Source: Chara braunii
Lineage: Eukaryota; Streptophyta; Charophyceae; Charales; Characeae
Assembly: GCA_003427395.1 (NCBI GenBank)
Contig: BFEA01000006.1
Span: 4,358,870 to 4,400,196 of the forward strand
Length of the DNA stretch: 41,327 bases
Direction of reading: 5' to 3'
Shown here piece by piece: positions 1 through 9,000 of the stretch (within the stretch, counting starts at the first letter, position 1; every line of letters begins with the position of its first letter). The position numbers were made by a program, and so were the translations under genes. The notes beneath the pieces are model-generated. The model worked only from the letters and a program-made list of their open reading frames with translations. It was not told the origin of the DNA and did no database searches.

Positions 1-42
1 AAGTTTGGTTTACTACATACCTTTGTTGAAGACATCACTACG

Positions 43-44
<2 letters not shown>

Positions 45-96
<52 letters not shown>
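45..96. repeat. (GA)26 microsatellite
   Basis: An uninterrupted GA dinucleotide tract. It produces spurious Arg-Glu or Leu-Ser reading frames on both strands that should not be annotated as genes. Confidence 0.97.
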
Positions 97-98
<2 letters not shown>

Positions 99-382
99 AG
101 ATTGGTTGTCACGTACCTGTGAAGTCCGCTGTGCAGTCCAACGTAGAAGGAGGCGGCCATAGCCGCAGAGCTCGACCACAGAGTGACGAAGGAGGTGAAA
201 GAGAGGACAGAGGGAGAGACCGAAGAGAGAAGTGAAGGGGAGGAAGAAGAAGGGAGAACTGAGAACAAAAAGAAAAAGAAAGAGAAGACAGACGGGGTGA
301 AGAAGAAAAAAGAGGCAAGGAAGAAGAAAGGAAGGAGAAGGGTGGTGAGGAAGGAGAAGACGGAAGCCATAGCTGACCGGAA

Positions 383-527
383 GAGTTGACCGGGGGAGTT
401 GACCAGACGTTGACTGGGCGTTGACCGGAGTTGACCGAGAGTTGATCGAGAGTTGATCGGGAGTTGACGGGGGTTGACTGCAGCGTTGACCAAGGCGTTG
501 ACCAAGACTGCTGATCACGAATTTGAC
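383..527 (+). promoter_or_regulatory. Array of TTGAC (W-box-like) motifs
   Basis: About a dozen degenerate copies of (A/C)GTTGACCGGG-type units follow each other every 10-16 bases. The invariant part is TTGAC or TTGAT, often TTGACC or TTGACT. In plants TTGAC(C/T) is the W-box bound by WRKY factors. The array lies upstream of the element A gag, where a 5' LTR or leader would be, so an enhancer role is a reasonable inference. It may equally be a simple minisatellite. Confidence 0.45.
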
Positions 528-1126
528 CAAGCCGGAGCCGGTATAATCTCGCCAAGCTTCAGCCTATCCCCTCGCCCTATGGATGTGCACACACCCTGTG
601 GTACTTGCTGAGTCAAGTATGTCTGTCTCTTCTTTCTGCATCGAGTCTCTTCTGACCAGGTGATAGGACTCTGTGAATGAAGGATAGGGCCTTGTTGACC
701 AAACCCACACGGGCTGAGTAGGGCTAAAGACTGTGTCTGACGACTCGACTTTCCCAGAGGACACAAACCCTCCCAAGGACCAGTACTGACCGGCGGGCTG
801 CTCGGTGTGGCACGGTAGGCCCAAAATCCGAGTTGTGGGCTGCACAACAGGCCGTCTAAGTCTTGAGAGGACCTGCTAATCGCATCGTCCTGTCTGCGAC
901 ATTAAAGAATTCCTTAGCAGTTACGGGGGATCTCCTTAAATGCCTCCTGATCAGCAACTGGTCCTGTAGTGACAACCTTAGAGTAGGTCTAGGCTAGTGA
1001 CCCTAGTTGACAGGATCCTGTACGGATTCTGTGGTCCTTAGATCGAGTGAGTAGGTCGTGTCAGTTAAGGGGGTAGAGTCTAAGTGGTGAGGAGTGGAAC
1101 CGTTGCCCGGTTGTGCACCCGACACC
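528..1126 (+). other. Leader or diverged 5' LTR of element A, unassigned
   Basis: No coding sequence is supported here. By position it should be the 5' LTR end, primer binding site and leader of element A. I could not align it with the 3' LTR at 6473, nor find a clear primer binding site. Either the 5' LTR lies left of the window or it has diverged beyond recognition. Confidence 0.4.
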
Positions 1127-1149
1127 ATGGTTGACACAATGGCACGAAG

Positions 1150-2793
1150 GCAGAGGACAAGTGGATGGAGAAGAAGATTAGCGAGTGGGTGGCTAATTTA
1201 TCACTGGGAGAAGAAGAAGAGGAGAGAGAAGCATTTGCCAGGGAGCTAGAAGCTTAGGAGGACCCCCTGGAACGCAAACGATGGAAGACGAGAAGAGGTT
1301 GGAGTGGAAGTTACGTCTGGCAAGGGAGAAGAAGAGAAGGAGGGAGGAGGCCAACCGGATGGCCAAAGAGGTGGTAAAGATTCAGGCGTAAAGGCTGGAA
1401 GTGCAAGCGCAAGCTGAAACCCCGGCCAAGCTAGATAAGATCTTGGGTTATCTGGAAGTCTGAAGTCAGGCCTGGCTTGAGGAGCATCAGGCCAATAAGG
1501 GTCTAGATGTGACCCTTCATGCCATCCTGTCAGGTTTTAGAGAGTTTGCGCACGACCTGGTGACCCACGTCGGGACCGAAGTAAAGAGATTGAAGGAAGG
1601 GGCAGAGAAGTTCTGCGTCGACGCCGTTGAAGCCGCCAAGGTAGTGGCCACAGCAGAGGCCTCGTCGCGTCCCCGCAAAGAGTCAGTCAAGCTCAAATTT
1701 CCCGACGCTTATAGCGGGAAAAAGGATGATAAGTTTGATAATTGGGAGGCTAGCATTAATACGTATGTCTATTTACAGCATATCGCGCCCGAGGAACAAG
1801 TCCTCGTACCCTTCCACGCATTGAAGCACGAAGCAGCTAGCTTCGCCAGGTCCCTTGCGCGCGCAGCTGATTGCGTACTCTAGGTTCACCCCTCTTTCTA
1901 CTTTTCTTAAACTCCTGCTAGAGAGGTTCGCTGACGTCACAAGGGGCGTCAAGACCTCTGACAAGCTTCAAACCATCCACTCGCGACAGCGGAAGAGTGC
2001 GTGAGCACTCAAAGCTGTCATGGACGACTTAGTAGCCGTCCCTGACCACGGGGTCACTAAGACCCAGTTGGTCCAATTATTTTATCGTGCCATGCCAGAG
2101 CCCGTGCGAGGGCATTTCTTCGATAAGACCCAATAGGCCAATATCACATACGATGTGTTGAGTAGGGACGTGGTCCTGTTCAAGGCGAAGTCCATGCCAG
2201 TTTCCACTTTCTGGCATAAGGATTTAGATAAGGGAAAGAAGTGGAAAGGCCGTACCACCTCAGGCCAGGTCAGGGCCAAGGATCACTTGATCCTTACTTT
2301 AGATGAAGGTGGTACAGATGAAGTCCCCTACAGTCAGATCGAGTGGGGGCTAGAGGAGGAGGACATTAGTGTAGGCCAGGGGAGGACCTATGTTGTTGTC
2401 ACGGCTCGAGGGAGGCCGCAAGGTAGAGGAGGAGGCCAGGGCCAAAGGGGCCAGGCCACGGGTGGTCGAGGACCGTGCGCACAGGGGGTTGGAGGCCAAA
2501 GGAACCGCCAAGAGGGAGGTAGGGGTCAAGGTCCCCCGCCAAATCGTCAAGGTCCTAGTCGGTCCCCGCAGCGACGAGGTGGAGGATCACCTCAGAGGAG
2601 AGGAGGTTGGCACCCAGGCTGGCCACAAGGCCGACCATGGGAAGATATGGGCCTAGACCAGCGAGTATGGCAGCAACGTATGGACCAGGGTCAGTGCATA
2701 TATTGCGGTGACCCGGCCCATATCATTAAATATTGTCCCAAGTACAGAGAGGCCCGATGGGCTGCCCAAGAGTCAAAAGGCAGCCGCCTGTAG
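1150..2793 (+). pseudogene. gag: Element A gag (capsid/nucleocapsid) remnant
   Basis: Gag packages element RNA in cytoplasmic particles. The N-terminal part (about 1150-1500) is rich in Glu, Lys and Arg and looks like coiled coil. The capsid-like core follows, starting near the FPDAYSGKKDDKFDNWE stretch (about 1700) and running across the frame change near 1883. The last third is Arg/Gly-rich and ends in a CCHC zinc knuckle, CIYCGDPAHIIKYC, at 2695-2736. In-frame stops occur at 1255 (TAG), 1389 (TAA), 1461 (TGA), 2002 (TGA) and 2134 (TAG). The best uninterrupted pieces are 1509-1883 and 2155-2793. The same core is recognisable in element B at 38536-39051. The gag terminates at 2791-2793, and the protease lies in a different frame that overlaps it. 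Confidence 0.85.
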
Positions 2794-3485
2794 GGGTTGC
2801 AACTGCCCCTACTACTAGGCCATGTGGGGAAGCGAGCGCGCGTGAACAGGAAACTCGCACACCACATGCCCCTTCGACAGAGGTTGCAGGCCGGTGCCTA
2901 GCTAGCTATCCAGAGACTGCTTGTGTTAGCGTCCCTCTAGGCACTTCCCTCACAGGCGTGGCAGAAGAGTTAAAAGAGAGGATGCCTACCTGGGCCAAAA
3001 TGAAGAAGGCTAGTAAGGGACAACTAGTCTTAGTTGATGTAGAGATCTATAGAAGTAGGGGAGGGGCCCTCATAGACTCAGGGGCAACCCGCAATTACAT
3101 TAGCCGTAGAGTGCTGAAAACGCTAAGGCTGGGGTTGAAAGTCTGAAAGTTGGACGACCCCATAGTTAGTGTCCTTGCAGACAACCGCACTATGCGTGTT
3201 GAGGACTACGTAGAGGGAGTCCAGACGTATTTCCACCTAGAGAAAGATGGGAAGGTGGAGAAGGTTCTCCATTCCCCGACTCTCCTCGTACAGGATGACC
3301 TTCCTTTCGATATAGTCCTAGGCATGGATCCGGGAGAGGCAGCAGGGGCCACACTTCATTTGAGAGAGCATGAGTGTAGGCTCCCTAGTCCGTCAGGCGA
3401 GGTTAAGACTGCCCGCCTGTTTCATGTGTCTGGAGTAGATAACTACTTGGCATATTGCTATTTCAGTGCTCCCGCGTTCGCGTGA
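2733..3485 (+). pseudogene. Element A aspartic protease and linker
   Basis: A retroviral-type aspartic protease that would cleave the Gag-Pol polyprotein. The active-site signature is IDSGATRNYI (near 3072-3101). It sits in a frame different from gag, with overlap at 2733-2793, so expression would have needed frameshifting or a separate fusion. A TGA at 3144-3146 ends the first piece. The second piece (3150-3482) holds the rest of the protease, including the flap-like LPFDIVLGMD segment, and ends at a TGA at 3483-3485. Element B has Gln and Arg at the equivalents of these two stops (near 37505 and 37091), so both stops look secondary. Confidence 0.85.
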
Positions 3486-3488
3486 TTA

Positions 3489-4586
3489 GTGAGAAAGGAG
3501 CAGTTAGAGGAGCAGGTCTTCGTAGCCTATGTGAGACCTGTCACTGAGCCTAAGGAAAACACACCCATAGGCCCAGCTATTGCCAAGTTGCTGGAAGAGC
3601 CGCCGACAGGAGTAGTGCCTCGGCCAATCCAACATCGTATAGAGATAGAGCCTGGCAGTAGGACTCCTAAGGGAGCAGTCTACATGATGTCCCCAAGGGA
3701 GTTAGAGGAGCTGCGTAAGCAGTTAGACGAGCTCCTCGAAAAGGGTTGGATTAGGCCCAGTTCATCTCCTTTTGAAGCACCAGTTTTGTTGGTCCCCAAA
3801 AAGGAAGGAGAATTGTGTATATGCATAGACTATAGGGGTCTAAATGCGGTCACAATGAAGAACGCTGAACCACTGCCCAGGATAGACGATCTTTTAGATC
3901 GGGTATAGGGTTGCAGATACTTTTCGAAGATTGATTTGAAGTCTGGATATCATCAGATAGAGGTCCATCCTGATGACCAGTACAAGACTGCGTTCCAGAC
4001 TAGATATGGGCACTACGAGTTCATAGTGATGCCCTTTGGACTAACCAACACGCCTGCCACGTTCCAGCGTTGTATGAACGATTTGTTTAGGCCGTGGTTA
4101 GATAAATTTATTGTAGTTTATCTAGATGACATACTAGTATTCAGTAGGACCTTCCAAGAGCATCAGGGTCATTTGAGGCAGGTCTTGGAGAAGCTGAAAG
4201 AGGCTAACTTCAAGATCAACGCAAAGAAGTGCGAGTGGGCCAAGACACAAGTCTTATACTTGGGCCACGTTTTCGACGGAGATGGCATTAAGCCTAAGGA
4301 CAGCAAGATAGCGGCGATTAGAGATTGGCCGACGCCCCGCACGTTAACTGAGTTGCAATCGTTCCTCGGCCTAGCTAACTACTATAGGAAGTTCGTGAGG
4401 AACTTCTCGACTATCGCCACTCCCCTTCGCAGGTTGCTAAAAAAAGAGGCAATTTGGCAGTGGGATAGAGATTGTATGTCTGCGCTAAAGAAGTTGAAGC
4501 GCGCATTAATAGAGTATCATGTCCTCAAAGTAGCAGATCCGTCTTTGCCATTTATCGTGACCACAGCGCAAGTTAGTATGGTATAG
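3489..4586 (+). pseudogene. Element A reverse transcriptase
   Basis: RT domain that copies element RNA into cDNA. The N-terminal approach includes [15 protein letters not shown] and [10 protein letters not shown]. After a TAG at 3906-3908 the palm continues with [25 protein letters not shown] and the catalytic VVYLDDILVFS (about 4113-4145). The thumb and connection include YLGHVFDGDGIKPKDSKI and FLGLANYYRKF. Near 4563-4576 one base is missing and a TAG stands where B has Gln in the ASQYGIG motif, which opens RNase H. A compensating extra base near 4608 restores frame. Catalytic Asp residues are present; the reading frame is not intact. Confidence 0.92.
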
Positions 4587-5498
4587 GCGCCGTGTTACAG
4601 CCGGGATGACGACAATGGCTACAGACCCGTAGAGTTCATGTCGGAGAGGATGCCCTCAGAGAGGGTAGCCACCTCGACGTATGAGAGAGAACTCTACACT
4701 CTCAGGCAGACCTTAGAGCACTGGAAGCATTACCTGCTTGGGAGGCACTTCAAGGTGTATTCAAACCATGAGACACTTAGATGGCTGAAGACACAGGCCA
4801 AAGTCACACCTAAGTTGACTAGGTGGGCCGCTGAGATAGACCAGTATGACTTTGAGCTCAGGCCTCTTACAGGTAAGTATAATGTAGTCGTGGACACTCT
4901 GAGTAGGAGATCAGACTACTTTGGAGCTATAGTTATAGGGAGTGACCTACAAGAGAAAATTCGACAGGCGTATGCGCAGGACCCTATTTATAGTGGCCTC
5001 CTCAAGAAAGTTAAGGAGGCCCTGGAGACCAAACCAGATTACCGCACTACAGAGGGGTTGTTATTTGAGAAGACTAATGTAGTGGACCGCCTGTGCATCC
5101 CTAACAGCAAGGAGATTCGTAGTTTGATCTTAAAGGAATGCCACGACACAGAGGGATATTTCAGTTGGCAAAAGACTCCACACAATCTGATGCATGCGTA
5201 TACGTGGCCAGGAATGAAAGCCGACTGCATAGAGTATGTTCGCAGTTGCAAAGTTTGCCAGAGAAATAAGACCACTACACGTGCCCCTCTAGCTCTTCTC
5301 AGACCCTTGCCTACTCCTGATCAGCTAGGAGATTCAGTGTCCATTGACTTTATGGACGCTGGCGTCAAGAGTAGGCACGACAAGAGCCAAGTCATGGTCA
5401 TAGTTGATAGATTTAGTAAGTATGATGTTTTTGTTCCTTTGCCTGCAGAGGCACGCACCGAGTTAGTTATTCAAAAGTTTTTTTTATTTTTGGGTTAG
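4587..5498 (+). pseudogene. Element A RNase H and integrase N-terminal half
   Basis: RNase H removes template RNA; integrase inserts the cDNA. RNase H is seen in YERELYTLRQTLEHWKHYL and VYSNHETLRWL. B has SDHETLRWL at that place, so a catalytic Asp has become Asn in A. The tether ends with VVDTLSRR. The integrase HHCC zinc finger follows: CHDTEGYFSW carries Tyr where B keeps His (CHDTEGHFGW), so one zinc ligand is lost; the pair CKVCQRNK is kept. The first catalytic Asp lies in SIDFMD, and VMVIVDRFSKY follows. The frame breaks in an eight-T run (5478-5485), just before the second catalytic Asp. Confidence 0.9.
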
Positions 5499-5514
5499 TG
5501 AACATGGAGTCCCA

Positions 5515-6435
5515 TTGTCCATGGTTAGCGATAGAGACACCCGGTTCCCCAATCAGAACTGGGAGGAGCTAATGAAAGTTTATGGATCAAAGTTGTTGAT
5601 GTCATTTGGCCGCCATCCAGAGACTAATGGTCAGACTGAGCAGATGAACAAGATCCTGCAACAAGTTTTGCGCATGTACATTAGACCAGATCAAGTCAAT
5701 TGGGACGAGATGTTGCCCAAGGTAGCCAGTGTGTATAACAACAGCGTGCACTTGTCCACTTGTCGCACTCCCAACGAGCTACAGAAGTCCTTCAAACCGC
5801 GCAGACCGTTTGAGGGACTTAACCGAGATCAGATTCATAGGCTACCGCCCGGTACTAGGGAGTTCGCGATACAGCACGAGACAGAGCTAGCTACATTCGT
5901 AGAGAACCTCAGGAAGGCCCAACATAGAATGATCGAGCAAGCCAACAAGCACCGCCGCCCATCGCAATTCGAAGTAGGCGACTTAGTCTGGGTCAAGCCC
6001 AAAGATTTTGCTCCTGAGGAAGACATCTCGCAGAAGTTACTGCCAGCGTACAGGGGACCATGGCTAGTTCTAGAAGTCAAGGGCGGAGAGGATGGGCCGT
6101 CCTACACAATAGAGATCCCAACACACCTCCACACCTACCCGGTGTTCCATGCAACAAAGTTGTTGTCGTGTGTCACAAGTCAACAGTTTCCATCTAGAAG
6201 GTCCATGATCCCTCCGGACATGGATGAAAGATACAACATCGACGACATTGTAGGTGAAGACATTTTCAGAACAGGAGGTAGAGGTCGTCCACAGAAGCAA
6301 TATAAGGTCCGGTTTGCTTATCATGAACCAGAGGACGACCGCTGGTTTACAAGGACAGAACTGCTAGAAACAGCTCCCGACATAGTTACAGCCTACGAGA
6401 GAGATAAGAAAGGTAAAGGTCCCCCCTTGGACTGA
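5515..6435 (+). pseudogene. Element A integrase core C-terminal half and chromodomain
   Basis: The frame really begins upstream, near 5486, where EHGVPLSMVSDRD is readable after the poly-T frame change. The ATG at 5515 is only the first Met. SDRDTRF gives the second catalytic Asp and PETNGQTEQMN the catalytic Glu of the D,D,E core. The GDLVWVKPKDF segment is the beta-barrel DNA-binding part, and HLHTYPVFHATKL leads to a chromodomain-like C terminus (RGRPQKQYKVRFAYHEPEDD followed by RWFTRTELL, about 6280-6365). Chromodomains of this kind steer integration to marked chromatin. The 306 residues from 5515 to the stop are uninterrupted, the best preserved part of A. Confidence 0.92.
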
Positions 6436-6440
6436 GTTAT

Positions 6441-6472
6441 TCTCGGAGGACCTCGAATTAAGCCGGCGGGAG
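6441..6472 (+). promoter_or_regulatory. Purine-rich tract region before 3' LTR (element A)
   Basis: GAGGACCTCGAATTAAGCC followed by GGCGGGAG lies directly before the LTR TG at 6473. Almost the same string precedes the 3' LTR of element B (27232-27263, minus strand). Such a tract primes plus-strand DNA synthesis in LTR elements. It is short and GC-rich compared with typical tracts. Confidence 0.6.
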
Positions 6473-7000
6473 TGTAACGGTATTCACCTGTTCGCAATAG
6501 CTGATGGAGATCCCAGGGCTCGATCCCTAGTCCTCACCTTACCTGTGTACAGTATCTGTGTCGACCCCGAGAGTTGAACCCATGACCTATGTATTAGTAA
6601 CAGTTGGTAGACTGTCGTAGGGTCCATAGGTAGTAGGGGTTCGATCTATAGACCTATTGGGTCGGAGTCTTAGCAAGGTCTAGAAGTCGTAGTTGTAACT
6701 CCTCCGAAAGGTCAAGGTCGTAGCTGCTACAGTCCTGAAGGGTCAAGGTCGTAGCTGCTACAGTATCGAAAGGCCAAGTCCACGGCCTTCCGGAAGGTCC
6801 TAGTAGTGGCCTTTCAAAGTTGCTCACGTTCAGGCTGAGGCAAGTGGGCAAGTGGTGGAGTCCACCCTTGCTGAGTCAGCAGTCCCAGTCCCAGTCCCAG
6901 TCAGTCCTAGTCCAATCAAGCAAGTACCGCATGGGACTGTGTGCACCACGGCCATGGAAAAAGGGGCAGACCAACGAGATACAAAAGTATAAATCAAGAA
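6473..7000 (+). repeat. 3' LTR of element A
   Basis: Begins TGTAACGGTATTCACC after the purine-rich tract. The first ~390 bases align by eye with 41064-41327, an LTR of the same family at the right edge, over shared blocks such as CAGGGCTCGATCC, CTTACCTGTGTACA and GTGGGCAAGTGGTG. It holds a 31-bp tandem repeat (GGTCAAGGTCGTAGCTGCTA at about 6709 and 6740) and a CCCAGT run near 6880-6900. The right end is not fixed; no terminal CA with a repeat partner could be recognised. Confidence 0.75.
6988..6994 (+). promoter_or_regulatory. TATA-box-like site in LTR of element A
   Basis: TATAAAT, in the LTR downstream of its repeat block, is the only good TATA match there. If the LTR promoter follows the usual plan, transcription would start about 25-35 bases downstream, near 7015-7030. 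Confidence 0.35.
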
Positions 7001-8427
7001 GCAACGTCTAGCTATTCATTCATTCCTGCGGAAGCCATGCGGAAGCGCTGCGACAACGACTTGTGCGAGGTGGTCTGCAGTGAGCCCGAAGACGAAGTGG
7101 GCGAGAGAAGGAGCTTAGCCATAGCGATGGGGTAGCAGCGGCCATAGCCGCCATAGCTGATAGGAGAGTGTAGTGTGTATGTGTGTGCATGTGTGTACAG
7201 TGTGATGCGTGTGGGATATCCAGGGTGATCCTGTGCGTGTGAACAGAGAGTTGTAAAGGCGTTGTGCCGCCATAGCCATTTGAAGTGAACTTCTATCTTA
7301 ACATCGTTCTTGGTTACTATATCTCTGAGTTCTAAGTTACTATATCTCTGAGTTCTTGTCGCCAGTTTGCTGCGCAACCTGTTTGCATGCATATGAAGTG
7401 TGAATGAGAGGGTGTTCACACTGGCAAAAGAATGGGGGTGCGCCACTGGACCTTCCATTGGTCCCCACAGGCTCGGCGCTCTGATGTACAACTCAGCACT
7501 ACCAGTCTGTGGCCGCGGTAGCCGTCGGGCTCTCCCAAGAATGCGAAGGAAGAGAGAGACCGACACAATTTTTCTACCGCGCGCCGAGTGCCCCTAACTA
7601 AGTTGCCGGCTACATGTACGGGGCTGCTGTCACAGTCGAGCGGAAAAGAAGTAAAGGAAAAAAAAGAAAAGAGAAAAACAAAAAGCGTAAGGAAGTCGTG
7701 TGTCAGGGTTGTGCGCTGATCTGGACCATTGCTTTAGTTCGGGAGAATCTAGCGGCTTCTAGCTGCAACGGCTTTATAATTTCCTTCCCTTTTCTTGCCT
7801 CTATTATTATTATTTTTTGTTGATTTTACCGGCTATCCTTCAGAGCCTGCTTCCTCATTTGGCCATTGTATCACTTCGGGGGGAACTAATGGTTCATTTT
7901 CGAACCTTGACTGTAAGTGAGCAGCCTTGACTGGTCGACCGTTCACATCCCAATTTCCCCACAGTCGTGCTTAGTTGGGTACTGTGTTGTAAGCCCCGCC
8001 CCAAAAATGGGAGCACCCATGACCGTGTTGGTAGGAGGCTTATCACCCTCCGTGGAAGGTCATAAGCCCCCTCCTTGCCATCGGATATGGGTACCCATTA
8101 GGGTAATCTGATGACGTGTTTTAAAGGGGAGAGGCGGTCGGTAGGTATCCCGTTATGGGACTACCGTACTAGCAAGCATGTCATGTCAAAAGCGAAAAGA
8201 CGCGATAGACAGCAGAGGTTTTCTCCTCGCGTCTCCTTTCTAATTTTAAATTTAGTTTTATTTTATTCGTTTACATGTTTTCTCACTAATGATTAAATTA
8301 CAGGAATTTAAGTGCCACCAAAATCGCGTTCCTCACTCAGAACACAAGGATCGTGGTGGGTGACAATCTTATAAAGAGAGAGGGAGCGGATCACTAACTA
8401 CTGGCTGGTGGACGCGTATGAACCTTT
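7001..8427. other. Non-coding stretch with small palindromes
   Basis: No supportable gene. Visible structure: a 23-bp tandem repeat GTTACTATATCTCTGAGTTC at 7313 and 7336, a TG-rich patch at 7170-7215, and perfect small palindromes ATGGG-AGCA-CCCAT (about 8006-8019) and ATGGGTACCCAT (about 8087-8098). A further hairpin CGGTAG...CTACCG around CCC/GGG lies near 8138-8166. The left part may still be LTR of element A. Confidence 0.5.
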
Positions 8428-9000
8428 TTGTCATGCTACTGCTGGCAATCTGAAGGAGGAGGTCATGTTGTCGGTAAGGGACTATCTGTGTGTGCGTGCG
8501 CGGTGTGTCGAGATCAGGCTATATGGCGAGCAGCTATGGCACGTAGCAATGGTCTTTTTGGCTATAGGCCAGGCCATTTGAGGTTTTACAGGAGCTGGGA
8601 GCCTATGCGTGAAGAGGGAGCTACGGTGGACGCATGTCTCAGCTACAGTAAAGGTGATGGGCAGGCTAGACTAAAGATTAATGTCTACGGGGCAAAGGAG
8701 CGAAAGATGAGGGAAGACGAGAAAGTCCAGGGTGTGGTTACCGAGGCTCGCAATCGAGTTGAGCGGAGGTGCAGGAGGGATGGAGTGACCGCGACCCTGA
8801 AGGTTACGGTCACTTACCACGAGGACGAGACTTCCACGAGCACAACCGAGAGAGAGCAGCAGGAGCTGGACCGAGACTCGGAGGCTAAGTTCGAGGCCAG
8901 CGATGCGCAGACTCGGTCCTGTCACGGGCTGGAGCAGTGGAGGAGAGAGCACCCGCCAGCCGAATCGGTAGAGGACGGCCCAGAGGCCAGCTCGGCCTAG
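8428..9000 (+). CDS. Uncertain ORF, 190 residues
   Basis: An open frame of 190 codons starting at ATG 8428 and ending TAG 8998-9000. I recognise no domain. The second half is very rich in Glu, Arg, Ser and Thr (TSTSTTEREQQELDRDSEAK), like a charged, disordered region. There is no supporting neighbour, splice context or homologue in the window. It may be a chance ORF in GC-rich DNA or an eroded transposon gag tail. Confidence 0.2.
   Translation: MSCYCWQSEGGGHVVGKGLSVCACAVCRDQAIWRAAMARSNGLFGYRPGHLRFYRSWEPMREEGATVDACLSYSKGDGQARLKINVYGAKERKMREDEKVQGVVTEARNRVERRCRRDGVTATLKVTVTYHEDETSTSTTEREQQELDRDSEAKFEASDAQTRSCHGLEQWRREHPPAESVEDGPEASSA

Larger units (their letters stand above)
1127..7000 (+). 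mobile_element. Ty3/gypsy (chromovirus) retrotransposon A, decayed
   Basis: The order gag, protease, RT, RNase H, integrase, chromodomain, purine-rich tract, 3' LTR is that of a chromodomain-bearing Ty3/gypsy element (chromovirus). All domains are readable by eye but interrupted by stops and at least four frame changes, so it cannot make a full polyprotein. It is related to element B on the other strand (26453-41063), domain by domain. The right end is approximate because the LTR end cannot be fixed, and the left end is set at the first ATG of the gag region. Confidence 0.9.

Noticed and set aside
38-555. Long minus- and plus-strand frames around the GA tract
   Set aside because: They are low-complexity translations of (GA)n and purine-rich DNA without domains.
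1095-1112. TGGAACCGTTGCCCGGTT as primer binding site of element A
   Set aside because: It begins with TGG and is in the right area, but no LTR end directly precedes it and it matches no tRNA 3' end that I can name with confidence.
7170-7215. TG-rich patch as a telomere-like or regulatory repeat
   Set aside because: It is short and irregular, with no unit matching known telomere repeats.
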